A stretch of 26,227 bases of DNA from GCA-002772825 sp964560655 (lineage in GTDB: Bacteria; Patescibacteriota; Minisyncoccia; GCA-002772825), in NCBI GenBank assembly GCA_964560655.1, contig CAZLLR010000010.1:1-26227 (forward strand). The letters run 5' to 3'. Each line of letters begins with the position of its first letter. Position 1 is the stretch's first letter. The position numbers were made by a program, and so were the translations under genes. The notes beneath the pieces are model-generated. The model ran no database searches, had not been told where the DNA came from, and worked only from the letters and a program-made list of their open reading frames with translations. Below are positions 7,541 to 14,544 of this stretch, one piece after another.

Positions 7541-8422
7541 ATGAGTAAAATTAAAGAAAGAATAGAAAATATTGAAAAGGAAATACAAGGACCTGGCTTC
7601 TGGGAGGATAAAGTTAGGGCTCAAGATACTATCAAAGAATTAAATGAGCTTAAGGACAAGCTCTCTGGTCTTGGTAAATACGATAAAGGTGGTGCTGTTT
7701 TAACTCTTTTTTCTGGGGCCGGAGGAGATGATGCTGAAGATTGGACAAGGATTCTTTTTGATATGTACTCTAAGTATATTGGTAAAGGAGGCTGGTCATT
7801 GAGGGTAGTTCATAAGCATGACACTGAAAGAGGAGGTTATAAAAATATAACCTTTGAAGTTTTGGGTAGTGGAGTTTATGGCAAACTAAAAAAAGAGCAA
7901 GGAGTACATCGATTGGTGAGAATATCACCGTTTTCAGCTAAGAAGCTTAGACATACATCTTTTGCTTTACTTGAGGTTATACCCGTTGTTATTGATAAGA
8001 GTGACATAGACATACCTGACAAGGACATTAGGTATGAGTTTGCAAGGAGCTCTGGTGCTGGAGGTCAAAATGTTAATAAGAGAGAAACAGCGGTAAGGGT
8101 TGTCCACATACCGACAAATCTTGCTGTCCATTGCGAGACAGAACGTTCTCAATTGCAAAACAAACAAAGGGCCTTAGGTATGTTGAGGGCTAAGATTTAT
8201 AAGCTCATAGAGGATGAGCAAGATAAAGAGATGGCTTTGATGAAGATAAGTAAAGAAGTCTCTCCTGAGTGGGGAAGCCAGATTAGATCTTATGTATTTC
8301 ACCCGTATAAGCTTGTAAAAGACCACCGTACTGGCGTTGAAGAACGTGATGTGGATAAAGTTTTAGGTGGAGACCTTGATAAATTTATAGAAGCTGAAAA
8401 AGGCTTAGACTTCAAGGTTTAG
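7541..8422 (+). CDS. prfB: Peptide chain release factor 2, short form
   Basis: Class I release factor that ends translation at UGA and UAA. The catalytic GGQ loop is at 174-176 (SSGAGGQNVNK). The SPF stop-codon recognition motif at 129-131 marks it as RF2 rather than RF1. At 293 residues it is about 70 shorter than E. coli RF2. The loss is in domain 1: the N-terminus begins about where the E. coli frame-1 region starts, and the helices between 'LKDKLSGL' and 'GAVLTLFSGAGGDD' are shortened. An in-frame TAA at 7529-7531 lies just upstream, so the usual +1 programmed frameshift (CUUUGA) is absent. Its presence implies UGA is used as stop. The order prfB-ftsE-ftsX is also common in Gram-positive bacteria. 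Confidence 0.93.
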   Translation: MSKIKERIENIEKEIQGPGFWEDKVRAQDTIKELNELKDKLSGLGKYDKGGAVLTLFSGAGGDDAEDWTRILFDMYSKYIGKGGWSLRVVHKHDTERGGYKNITFEVLGSGVYGKLKKEQGVHRLVRISPFSAKKLRHTSFALLEVIPVVIDKSDIDIPDKDIRYEFARSSGAGGQNVNKRETAVRVVHIPTNLAVHCETERSQLQNKQRALGMLRAKIYKLIEDEQDKEMALMKISKEVSPEWGSQIRSYVFHPYKLVKDHRTGVEERDVDKVLGGDLDKFIEAEKGLDFKV

Positions 8423-8457
8423 TTACTGAGCACTAGCCATTAGTCGCTAGTAAATGT

Positions 8458-8463
8458 TATAAT
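8458..8463 (+). promoter_or_regulatory. Putative -10 box of ftsEX
   Basis: A perfect TATAAT lies 12 bases before the ftsE ATG, which would give a leader of about 5 bases. A small inverted repeat (ACTAGC at about 8432, GCTAGT at about 8446) lies just upstream and might act as a weak terminator or operator. No good -35 box is evident. Confidence 0.4.
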
Positions 8464-8475
8464 AACAATCGATAT

Positions 8476-9156
8476 ATGATTTATTTTGATAAAGTTTCGA
8501 AAATATATACTAAGAATTCAGTTGCTATTGAGGAAGTTAGTTTTACTGTCGAACCACAAGAATTCGTCTCTTTAGTAGGACAATCAGGGGCTGGTAAAAC
8601 AACTCTTTTGAAGCTTCTTTTAGCAGAAGAATGTCCAACAGAGGGAAAAGTATTTTTTGAGTCTGTAAATGTCCACTCTATCCCAAGAGGAGAGCTGACT
8701 GAAGTTAGACGTAAGATAGGGGTAGTATTTCAAGACTTTCGTCTTCTCCCCAATAAGACTGTTTTTGAGAATATCGCTTTTGCCATGGAAGCAGCCGGCA
8801 AAAAAGATGAAGATATTAAGAATGATGTTCCTCAAGTTATGGACTTGGTCGGGCTTGAAGATAAGGGCTGGCGTTTTCCAAGTGAGCTTTCAGGTGGAGA
8901 GAGACAGAGGGTGGCTATTGCAAGAGCTATTGTAAACCAACCGGATCTTATTATTGCTGATGAGCCAACAGGAAATCTAGACCCATTGAATACTTGGGAA
9001 ATAATTAATATACTTAAGAAAGTAAACGAACTCGGCACAACGATTGTACTTGCTACACACAATAAAGGAATAATTGATTCGCTTAATAAAAGAGTCATCA
9101 CTCTTGAGGGAGGAAGAATAACGCGTGATGATAAAGAGGGTAGATATATATTATGA
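8476..9156 (+). CDS. ftsE: Cell division ATP-binding protein FtsE
   Basis: ABC ATPase that, with FtsX, forms a membrane complex which turns on peptidoglycan hydrolases at the division site. All ABC motifs are present: Walker A GQSGAGKT (35-42), Q-loop Q86 in VFQDFRLLP (the DFRLLP run is typical of FtsE), signature LSGGERQRVA (138-147), Walker B LIIADE (158-163) and switch His in LATHN near 196. Length 226 is normal for FtsE. It overlaps ftsX by 4 bases (ATGA), so the two are translationally coupled. Confidence 0.95.
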   Translation: MIYFDKVSKIYTKNSVAIEEVSFTVEPQEFVSLVGQSGAGKTTLLKLLLAEECPTEGKVFFESVNVHSIPRGELTEVRRKIGVVFQDFRLLPNKTVFENIAFAMEAAGKKDEDIKNDVPQVMDLVGLEDKGWRFPSELSGGERQRVAIARAIVNQPDLIIADEPTGNLDPLNTWEIINILKKVNELGTTIVLATHNKGIIDSLNKRVITLEGGRITRDDKEGRYIL

Positions 9157-10073
9157 GTTTTTTCACTGGAACAAAAAGAATAATTAAAATAGGTTTTGTT
9201 AATTTCTGGAGAGAAGGGGTAGTCTCTGCTGCCACTGTATTAGTTATGGTGACAACGCTCTTTGTTATGGGTTCTATTATTTTTGCTAAGGCTTCTCTTG
9301 ATTCAACCTTAACCCAGATTGAAGACAAAGTTGATATTACTGTATATTTTAAGCCGGGAGTACCGGAAAGCGATATTTTAGATATTAGAAAGTCTCTTTT
9401 GAACCTAGAGGGTGAAGTTAAGGATGCTGTTTATATAGATCAAGAAGAATCATTAGTTAGATTTAAAAATAGACATGAAAATAATTCTCTCATTACGCAG
9501 TCTTTAGAAGAACTTGAAAGTAATCCATTAGGCGCAGAGATAAATATAAAAGCCAAAGATTCAAGCCAATATGAGGGTATAGCTAATTTCTTAAAAAATT
9601 CTCAAGATAAAAATGAAACAATAGATAAGATTAATTATTTTCAAAATAAAATTATTATTGAAAAATTGACTAAGATTATAGATTCGTTTAGATCCCTCGG
9701 TCTTGGTATAAGTCTTATACTTATCATCATATCTGTTGTCATTATTTTCAACATGATACGAATCTCTATATATTTCTCAAGAGAAGAGATCTCTATTATG
9801 AGGCTTGTAGGTGCTAATAGCAGTTATGTAAGAGGCCCCTTCGTTGTAGAAGGAATAATGGCTGGTATCTTTGCTAGTATTATAACTATAGCGCTTTTTT
9901 ATCCTTTCCTTATCTGGGTAAGTCCTATTGCTGAAAGTGCTTTTCTCGGTATAAATATATTAGAATATTATTTCAATAACTTCCTACAAATTTTCGCTAT
10001 TCTTTTTGGTATAGGAGTATTTCTTGGTGCTGCTTCAAGTTATGTAGCAGTAAGAAAATACCTAAAGGTTTAA
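9153..10073 (+). CDS. ftsX: Cell division protein FtsX
   Basis: Permease-like partner of FtsE. The 306-residue chain has the FtsX topology: cytoplasmic start, membrane segment at about 22-46, an extracytoplasmic domain of about 125 residues (47-172), then three membrane segments at about 176-202, 226-250 and 275-298. The conserved 'EISIMRLVGANSSYVRGPF' stretch links the second and third segments, as in the FtsX/MacB family. The extracytoplasmic domain would contact a wall hydrolase or its activator. The last codons and the stop lie inside a 42-bp perfect palindrome that probably ends transcription. Confidence 0.94.
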   Translation: MSFFTGTKRIIKIGFVNFWREGVVSAATVLVMVTTLFVMGSIIFAKASLDSTLTQIEDKVDITVYFKPGVPESDILDIRKSLLNLEGEVKDAVYIDQEESLVRFKNRHENNSLITQSLEELESNPLGAEINIKAKDSSQYEGIANFLKNSQDKNETIDKINYFQNKIIIEKLTKIIDSFRSLGLGISLILIIISVVIIFNMIRISIYFSREEISIMRLVGANSSYVRGPFVVEGIMAGIFASIITIALFYPFLIWVSPIAESAFLGINILEYYFNNFLQIFAILFGIGVFLGAASSYVAVRKYLKV

Positions 10074-10092
10074 ACCTTTAGGTATTTTCTTA
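10051..10092. terminator. Bidirectional terminator: 42-bp perfect palindrome
   Basis: The 21 bases 10051-10071 are the exact reverse complement of 10072-10092. The ftsX stop codon (10071-10073) sits at the centre and forms the loop. The A-run on one arm and the T-run on the other give a U-rich tail in both directions. It separates convergent ftsX and the DEAD-box helicase gene and probably ends both transcripts. Confidence 0.8.
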
Positions 10093-10112
10093 GTTAGATA
10101 TAAACTGATTTT

Positions 10113-11324
10113 TTAATTTACAAAGGTAAGAGCCTTTCCTTTTTTGTTACCTCTGCCTGTTCTACCTATACGATGAACATAATCGTCGTATGTTGCAGGT
10201 ATGTCATAATTTATCACATGACTTATACCATCAATATCTAACCCTCGAGCGGCGACATCAGTGGCAACAAGAATTTGAGCACGATTATCTTTAAATAGTC
10301 CAAGAGCCCTCTGTCTCTTAGAGTGGTTTTTATCTCCGTGTATTGACTCAGCTCTGAGACCCTTTTTAGAGAGCAAGGAATAGAGCTTCTCTACTCCGTG
10401 CTTCGTCTTACCAAAGATTAGAACTTTTTTGAATTCTGGCTTAATCAATAAACTGTGAAGTACCTCTACTTTATCTTCACCATGTTTTAATCTTATTATA
10501 TCTTGTTCTACACTACTTGCCGTATCACGGGTCTTTACAGAAATAGTTACAGGATTAGTGAGGAATTCTTTTATAAGTTTTTCAATCTCTGGTGACAATG
10601 TGGCTGAGAAAAATAGAGTATGATGATTTTTCGGTAGTAGAGACATCATGTGTTTCATTTCGTCGATAAATCCCATATCAAGCATCCTGTCTGCCTCATC
10701 AAGTACAACTGTATTGAATTTTGAGAAGTCAATTAATTTTCTTTTGTTTAAGTCTTTGATCCTCCCTGGAGTACCTATTATAAAATTATGAGAGCGCTTA
10801 AGTTCTGATATTTGTCGGCCGATATGCGCGCCACCAACACAGCATACTGAAAATAATTTCAAGTAACGGCTGAAATCTTTGAACTCTTGGTTAATCTGTA
10901 TGGCAAGTTCCCTGGTGGGGGCAACTATAATTACATTCTCTTTATGGTCTAGTAGCACTTTATTTATAAGTGGTATTAAGAAGGCGCCTGTTTTTCCTGT
11001 GCCGGTATTTGCAATACCTACAACATCAGACCCTTTAAGAATATGAGGGATTATCTTATCTTGGATAGGAGTAGGTGCTTCGTAACCCTTAGAAATGATA
11101 TTCTTCTTAAGGTCTTCTTTGATGTTAAAATCTTTAAATAGATGTTCTGGAGTAAAAGGTATTACTTCCTCTTCTGTTACAGCTTTATTAACAAATTTAG
11201 AAATATCAATCCTACCACTTTTTATTCTGTGTCCAGCATGAAAACGTCGTCTATTGTTATTACGAGGTGAAGATCCACTTCGACCGCCACGAAACGGTCT
11301 TTTTTTGAAAGTTTGTTTATACAT
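10113..11324 (-). CDS. DEAD-box ATP-dependent RNA helicase
   Basis: RNA helicase with both RecA-like domains and all main motifs: Q motif region (APTPIQDKIIP, 83-93), motif I ANTGTGKT (105-112), Ia PTREL (136-140), GTPGR (184-188), DEAD (209-212), SAT, VATDVAARGLDI and HRIGRTGR near the C-terminus. An N-terminal extension of about 40 residues is rich in Arg, Gly, Ser and Asn and likely binds RNA. The closest known group is RhlE/CsdA-type helicases used in ribosome assembly and RNA decay. At 403 residues it ends soon after motif VI and lacks the long C-terminal tails of DeaD. It is last in the minus-strand run and ends at the palindromic terminator. Confidence 0.95.
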   Translation of the reverse strand: MYKQTFKKRPFRGGRSGSSPRNNNRRRFHAGHRIKSGRIDISKFVNKAVTEEEVIPFTPEHLFKDFNIKEDLKKNIISKGYEAPTPIQDKIIPHILKGSDVVGIANTGTGKTGAFLIPLINKVLLDHKENVIIVAPTRELAIQINQEFKDFSRYLKLFSVCCVGGAHIGRQISELKRSHNFIIGTPGRIKDLNKRKLIDFSKFNTVVLDEADRMLDMGFIDEMKHMMSLLPKNHHTLFFSATLSPEIEKLIKEFLTNPVTISVKTRDTASSVEQDIIRLKHGEDKVEVLHSLLIKPEFKKVLIFGKTKHGVEKLYSLLSKKGLRAESIHGDKNHSKRQRALGLFKDNRAQILVATDVAARGLDIDGISHVINYDIPATYDDYVHRIGRTGRGNKKGKALTFVN

Positions 11325-11355
11325 ATTATTTTAAAGTCTACGCTTTTAAAGTGAC

Positions 11356-11386
11356 AGTAGCGAGCCAAATTTTTCGGCTCGCTACT
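11356..11386 (-). terminator. Hairpin between gnd and the helicase gene
   Basis: Arms 11356-11366 and 11376-11386 are exact complements (AGTAGCGAGCC / GGCTCGCTACT) with a 9-base loop. The position, after gnd and before the helicase gene in minus-strand order, fits a terminator. The U-tract on the minus strand is poor (GTCACTTT), so it may be weak or Rho-assisted. Confidence 0.6.
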
Positions 11387-11482
11387 ATTAGTGAGACTCT
11401 AGCTTGTACAATGACAATATCTTAAAATTAATAATTTGTCAAGACAAAAGAGTTTAATCCTCTAGAGGGTAGCATAAGAGGC

Positions 11483-12394
11483 TTATTCTGAACCCTTATT
11501 TTTTACCTCGTGACCACCAAATTGATTTCTAAGGGCGGATACTATCTGCCCTGTATAACTTGGTTTTTCTTGAGAATCGATACGAAACTGCAGAGAATCT
11601 TCAATAACAGGCGAAGCCACTCCTAGCTCTTTAGCCGCTTCTACTGTCCACAAGCCTTCTCCACTGTGGGATATTTTGCCTGATATTTCCTTAAGGTCTT
11701 CTCCTTCTTCTCTGAAAGCTTTTTCAAGCCATTCTATTAAGTGGGATTCTATAACAGTACCACGGTTATATACTTCAGATATTTTTGTAAGGTCTAGGTG
11801 CAAAGGAGACTCTTTCATAATAGCAAAGCCTTCAGCTATTGCTTGCATCATTCCGTATTCGATACCATTATGTACCATTTTCACAAAATGTCCTGCGCCA
11901 TGGTCTCCCATATGACCATACCCATCTGGTACAGATAAATCTTTAAAGAGCTCCTCATATTTTTTGTAGTCTTCTTCTTCTCCACCAACCATAAGAGATG
12001 CTCCATTTCTTGCTCCTTCAGGTCCACCTGAGACACCAGTATCTAGAAAGTGAATATTTTTTTCTTTGAGCTCCTTGGCACGTCTGATAGACTCTTTGTA
12101 TGGAGAATTACCTCCGTCAATAATAGTGTCACCTTCTTTTAATAAGGGAGTGATATCCTTTAGAACATCATCAACAAATTTATGAGGCACCATAATCCAT
12201 ACTAACTGAGGCCATTCTTGAGGTTTGATAAGTTCTTCTATAGAGTTATATACTTGAACTCCTTTTTCTTTAGCCTTTTTTCTAGATTCTTCAGCTACAT
12301 CAAAAGCGGATATTTCGTAACCCTTTTCTAGTAAGCGTTCTACCATGTTGAGACCCATCTTTCCTAAACCTATATATTTTATCTTTAATTTCAT
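11483..12394 (-). CDS. gnd: 6-phosphogluconate dehydrogenase, decarboxylating (short YqeC/GndA type)
   Basis: Oxidises and decarboxylates 6-phosphogluconate to ribulose 5-phosphate. The N-terminal Rossmann domain has GLGKMG (9-14). Substrate-site motifs follow: IIDGGNSPYKES, DTGVSGGPEGARNGASLMVGG (written here over its two halves), and GHFVKMVHNGIEYGMMQ with the catalytic Lys/His/Asn. The C-terminal NQFGGH is also typical. At 303 residues it is the short bacterial type (about 300), not the 470-residue Gnd. Whether it prefers NAD or NADP cannot be told safely. Such enzymes supply pentose phosphates, which suits a reduced CPR metabolism. The gene is followed by a hairpin and then the helicase gene. 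Confidence 0.93.
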   Translation of the reverse strand: MKLKIKYIGLGKMGLNMVERLLEKGYEISAFDVAEESRKKAKEKGVQVYNSIEELIKPQEWPQLVWIMVPHKFVDDVLKDITPLLKEGDTIIDGGNSPYKESIRRAKELKEKNIHFLDTGVSGGPEGARNGASLMVGGEEEDYKKYEELFKDLSVPDGYGHMGDHGAGHFVKMVHNGIEYGMMQAIAEGFAIMKESPLHLDLTKISEVYNRGTVIESHLIEWLEKAFREEGEDLKEISGKISHSGEGLWTVEAAKELGVASPVIEDSLQFRIDSQEKPSYTGQIVSALRNQFGGHEVKNKGSE

Positions 12395-12451
12395 ATATTT
12401 ATTTTTATTATTTATAATAAGGACTTTAGTGTTATATTGAATTTATTCATT

Positions 12452-13210
12452 TTATGGAGTAAGCGCTTCTGGGTGTTTACTGCTCCAGGCGTAAAGGGCT
12501 ATTGAAAGTGAAGTGGCGGCATTTAGTGATTCGCATTTTGGGTTTATAGGGATAGAGAGTTGTATATCGCATAGTTCTCGAGTCTTTTCGCGTATACCCT
12601 TGGACTCATTTCCTAGGATTATTACAGAAGGAGAACTAAATGCCTCATTGTTAAGATTTTCTTTAGTTTCACCGATAAGTCCATAGGTCCAGAAGCCCCG
12701 CTTCTTCAGGTCAGTTAAAGTGTTATTTACATTTCCTATTGAGACAAGCGGTATTCGGAAAGCCATACCGGCAGAGACTTTTAGTACAGACCCTGTCACT
12801 TGCCCTTGATTGTGCTCCGGTATAAGGACGCCGGATACGCCGAAGGCGGCAGCAGAGCGTATAACCGCCCCTATGTTCTGTGGGTCTTGCAACTCATCCA
12901 GTAGGACAAGAGAGGTGCCGTTATCAATCTCAATAGAGTTTATGAATTCTGAGTAGGACTTAACTAAATGTTCTGTTGCTACAAGCCCTACAACTCCTTG
13001 ATGTACGGCCGACTGAAGATCTTTTTCTGATGCTTTTGTGTTAGAGAGCTTTGCTTGAGGAACTCCAGTCTTTTTTATAAGTTTAAGAAGCTCTGGCGCG
13101 TTGATATTTGGGGCGAGGAAAATCTTCTTAATACTTTCGGGTTTATGAAGAAGCGCTTCTTCAAGAGCGTGCTTACCATATACATATGTTTTTGTAGTAG
13201 CCTTAGGCAT
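12452..13210 (-). CDS. rlmB: 23S rRNA 2'-O-methyltransferase, RlmB/TrmH (SpoU) family
   Basis: SPOUT methyltransferase that would methylate a ribose 2'-OH in 23S rRNA (G2251 in E. coli RlmB). Residues 1 to about 75 form the L7Ae-like RNA substrate-binding domain (starts 'YVYGKHALEEALL'). The SpoU catalytic domain follows with motif 1 DPQNIGAVIRSAAAFG, motif 2 LGNESKGIRE and motif 3 IPINPKCESLNAATSLSIAL. Length 252 is normal. The exact target base is assigned by family, not proved. A TATACT box ends 8 bases before the start. Confidence 0.9.
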   Translation of the reverse strand: MPKATTKTYVYGKHALEEALLHKPESIKKIFLAPNINAPELLKLIKKTGVPQAKLSNTKASEKDLQSAVHQGVVGLVATEHLVKSYSEFINSIEIDNGTSLVLLDELQDPQNIGAVIRSAAAFGVSGVLIPEHNQGQVTGSVLKVSAGMAFRIPLVSIGNVNNTLTDLKKRGFWTYGLIGETKENLNNEAFSSPSVIILGNESKGIREKTRELCDIQLSIPINPKCESLNAATSLSIALYAWSSKHPEALTP

Positions 13211-13218
13211 AATCTAGA

Positions 13219-13224
13219 AGTATA
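13219..13224 (-). promoter_or_regulatory. Putative -10 box of rlmB
   Basis: Read on the minus strand this is TATACT, ending 8 bases before the ATG of the rlmB gene. It predicts a nearly leaderless mRNA. No Shine-Dalgarno site is present. Confidence 0.4.
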
Positions 13225-13260
13225 TATAAAAAAGTAGATATTGTCATTAGTATAATATTA

Positions 13261-13269
13261 TGATGTAAT
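13261..13269 (+). promoter_or_regulatory. Putative extended -10 of the methyltransferase gene
   Basis: TGA followed by TGTAAT ends 7 bases before the ATG at 13277. The upstream TATAAT at 13251-13256 is an alternative -10 that would give a leader of about 14 bases. Confidence 0.35.
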
Positions 13270-13276
13270 ACACCTT

Positions 13277-13981
13277 ATGAAGAAGAAAAGACGTAACGAC
13301 CGTAAATTTTGGAATAAGGAATATAAAGAAAGTGGGCACCTATCCCTATCTACTAATCCTAGTGAAGACCTTCTTAAGTTTACCAGATGGATGGGTAGGC
13401 AAGATGATATTCAACATATTAGTCAACTCGACAATGTGCTTGATGTTGGCTGTGGTAATGGCAGAAATCTTATCTATCTTGCAAATAATTTTGGTATAAA
13501 AGGAGTTGGTATAGATATTTCTAAAGAGGCGATAGGTCAAGCTAAAGATATAAGTAAGGGCCTTCCTTTGGAGTATCGTTGTCAATCTATTGCAGACCCT
13601 ATACTATCTGAAGATGAATCTTATTTTTTAGTGCTTGATATGATGGCGTCTCATGTTTTGACTGAGGAGGCGAGGGGACGGCTTCTTATGGAAGTTGTGA
13701 GGGTTCTTAAGCCGGGGGGTTGGTTTTTCTTTAAGACATTTCTTTTAGATGAAGACCGACATGCTGAGCGACTTCTTCGTGATAACCCAGGGGAAGAGAA
13801 AGGAACTTATCTTCACCCTAAGAGTGGGACACCTGAGCATGTTTTTACAGAAAAAGAAATTGAAGATATTCTTGAGCCATATTTTACTATACATAAAGTG
13901 TCACGCTCTCATCGTCACTTAAAAAATGGCAAAGCTTTTAAAAGGAGAAGTATCTCAGTATACGCAGAAAAGAAATTCTAA
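13277..13981 (+). CDS. Class I SAM-dependent methyltransferase
   Basis: A 234-residue Rossmann-fold methyltransferase. Motif I is LDVGCGNGRNLIYLA at about 56-70, followed by an acidic residue (GVGIDIS) that would hold the SAM ribose. The later 'VVRVLKPGGWFFFKTFLL' strand is typical of Methyltransf_11/25 proteins. The N-terminus (FWNKEYKESG) recalls the TehB/thiopurine type of small-molecule methyltransferases, but no substrate can be assigned. It stands alone between divergent rlmB and a clear terminator. Confidence 0.88.
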   Translation: MKKKRRNDRKFWNKEYKESGHLSLSTNPSEDLLKFTRWMGRQDDIQHISQLDNVLDVGCGNGRNLIYLANNFGIKGVGIDISKEAIGQAKDISKGLPLEYRCQSIADPILSEDESYFLVLDMMASHVLTEEARGRLLMEVVRVLKPGGWFFFKTFLLDEDRHAERLLRDNPGEEKGTYLHPKSGTPEHVFTEKEIEDILEPYFTIHKVSRSHRHLKNGKAFKRRSISVYAEKKF

Positions 13982-13999
13982 TCTGCCTGTATATTATAT

Positions 14000-14031
14000 A
14001 AAAATAAGAGCATGTTATTGCTCTTATTTTT
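14000..14031. terminator. Bidirectional intrinsic terminator
   Basis: Arms 14000-14012 and 14019-14031 are exact 13-base complements (AAAAATAAGAGCA / TGCTCTTATTTTT) around a 6-base loop. A/T ends give U-runs in both directions. It lies between the convergent methyltransferase (+) and DUF378 (-) genes. Confidence 0.85.
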
Positions 14032-14052
14032 AAACTTGAAATAATATCAAAG

Positions 14053-14265
14053 TTACGCTACTTGATGCTTGCATGATCCACCTAGTTTCCTTAGTAGAGC
14101 TATAGAGTATATAGCGCTTACTCCGATTAGGATATAAACTATTCTTGTTATAGTACCGTCACTAAAGATTTTCTCTACTAAATTGAAGTCTATTAGTCCT
14201 ACAAGCCCCCAGTTGATACCTCCAACGATCACTAAGAGGTCAGCTACATAATTTACTATTTTCAT
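14053..14265 (-). CDS. DUF378 domain membrane protein
   Basis: A 70-residue protein with two membrane helices at about 6-26 and 42-60. It carries the DUF378 pattern: VVGGINWGLVGL in the first helix (here 'VIVGGINWGLVGLIDFNLVE') and a second helix starting 'RIVYILIGVSAIY'. The family is widespread and of unknown function. A TACAAT box on the minus strand (14274-14279) ends 8 bases before the start. Confidence 0.9.
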   Translation of the reverse strand: MKIVNYVADLLVIVGGINWGLVGLIDFNLVEKIFSDGTITRIVYILIGVSAIYSIALLRKLGGSCKHQVA

Positions 14266-14544
14266 AAATATATATTGTAAGTTATAAGATTGATAATATT
14301 AACTCGACCTTTTCAAAAATTTATTTATAAGGCATTTTTTAATACCATTTGTCCCTTACTTATATTTTAACGCAAATTGGGCAAAAATAATAAAAAAAAT
14401 AGCCTTTCTGTGGATAAGAATTAAGGCTTATTTAGGCTTGTATTTAAGCGTTTTCCAAGTTTATTGGATTATTATGACTATTATTTGCCTCACAGAGTAT
14501 CAGCTAAACGGCTCAACCAGTTGAGCCGTTTAGCTGATCAAGCT
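14266..14544. other. Intergenic space, AT-rich
   Basis: No coding potential was seen. Besides the DUF378 promoter candidate (14274-14279) and the large hairpin at 14499-14538, the stretch is AT-rich with no clear repeat or RNA gene. Confidence 0.6.
14499..14538 (-). terminator. 19-bp hairpin after the PIF1-like gene
   Basis: Arms 14499-14517 and 14520-14538 are exact complements with a CA centre. The core ACGGCTCAAC / GTTGAGCCGT recurs in the hairpin at 19514-19548. It lies 6 bases beyond the end of the helicase gene on the minus strand. No U-tract follows, so it may act as a Rho-type stop or as an RNA 3' stabiliser. Confidence 0.65.

Noticed and set aside
7470..7545. Programmed frameshift in prfB
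   Set aside because: No CUUUGA and no short upstream frame; an in-frame TAA at 7529-7531 precedes the ATG.
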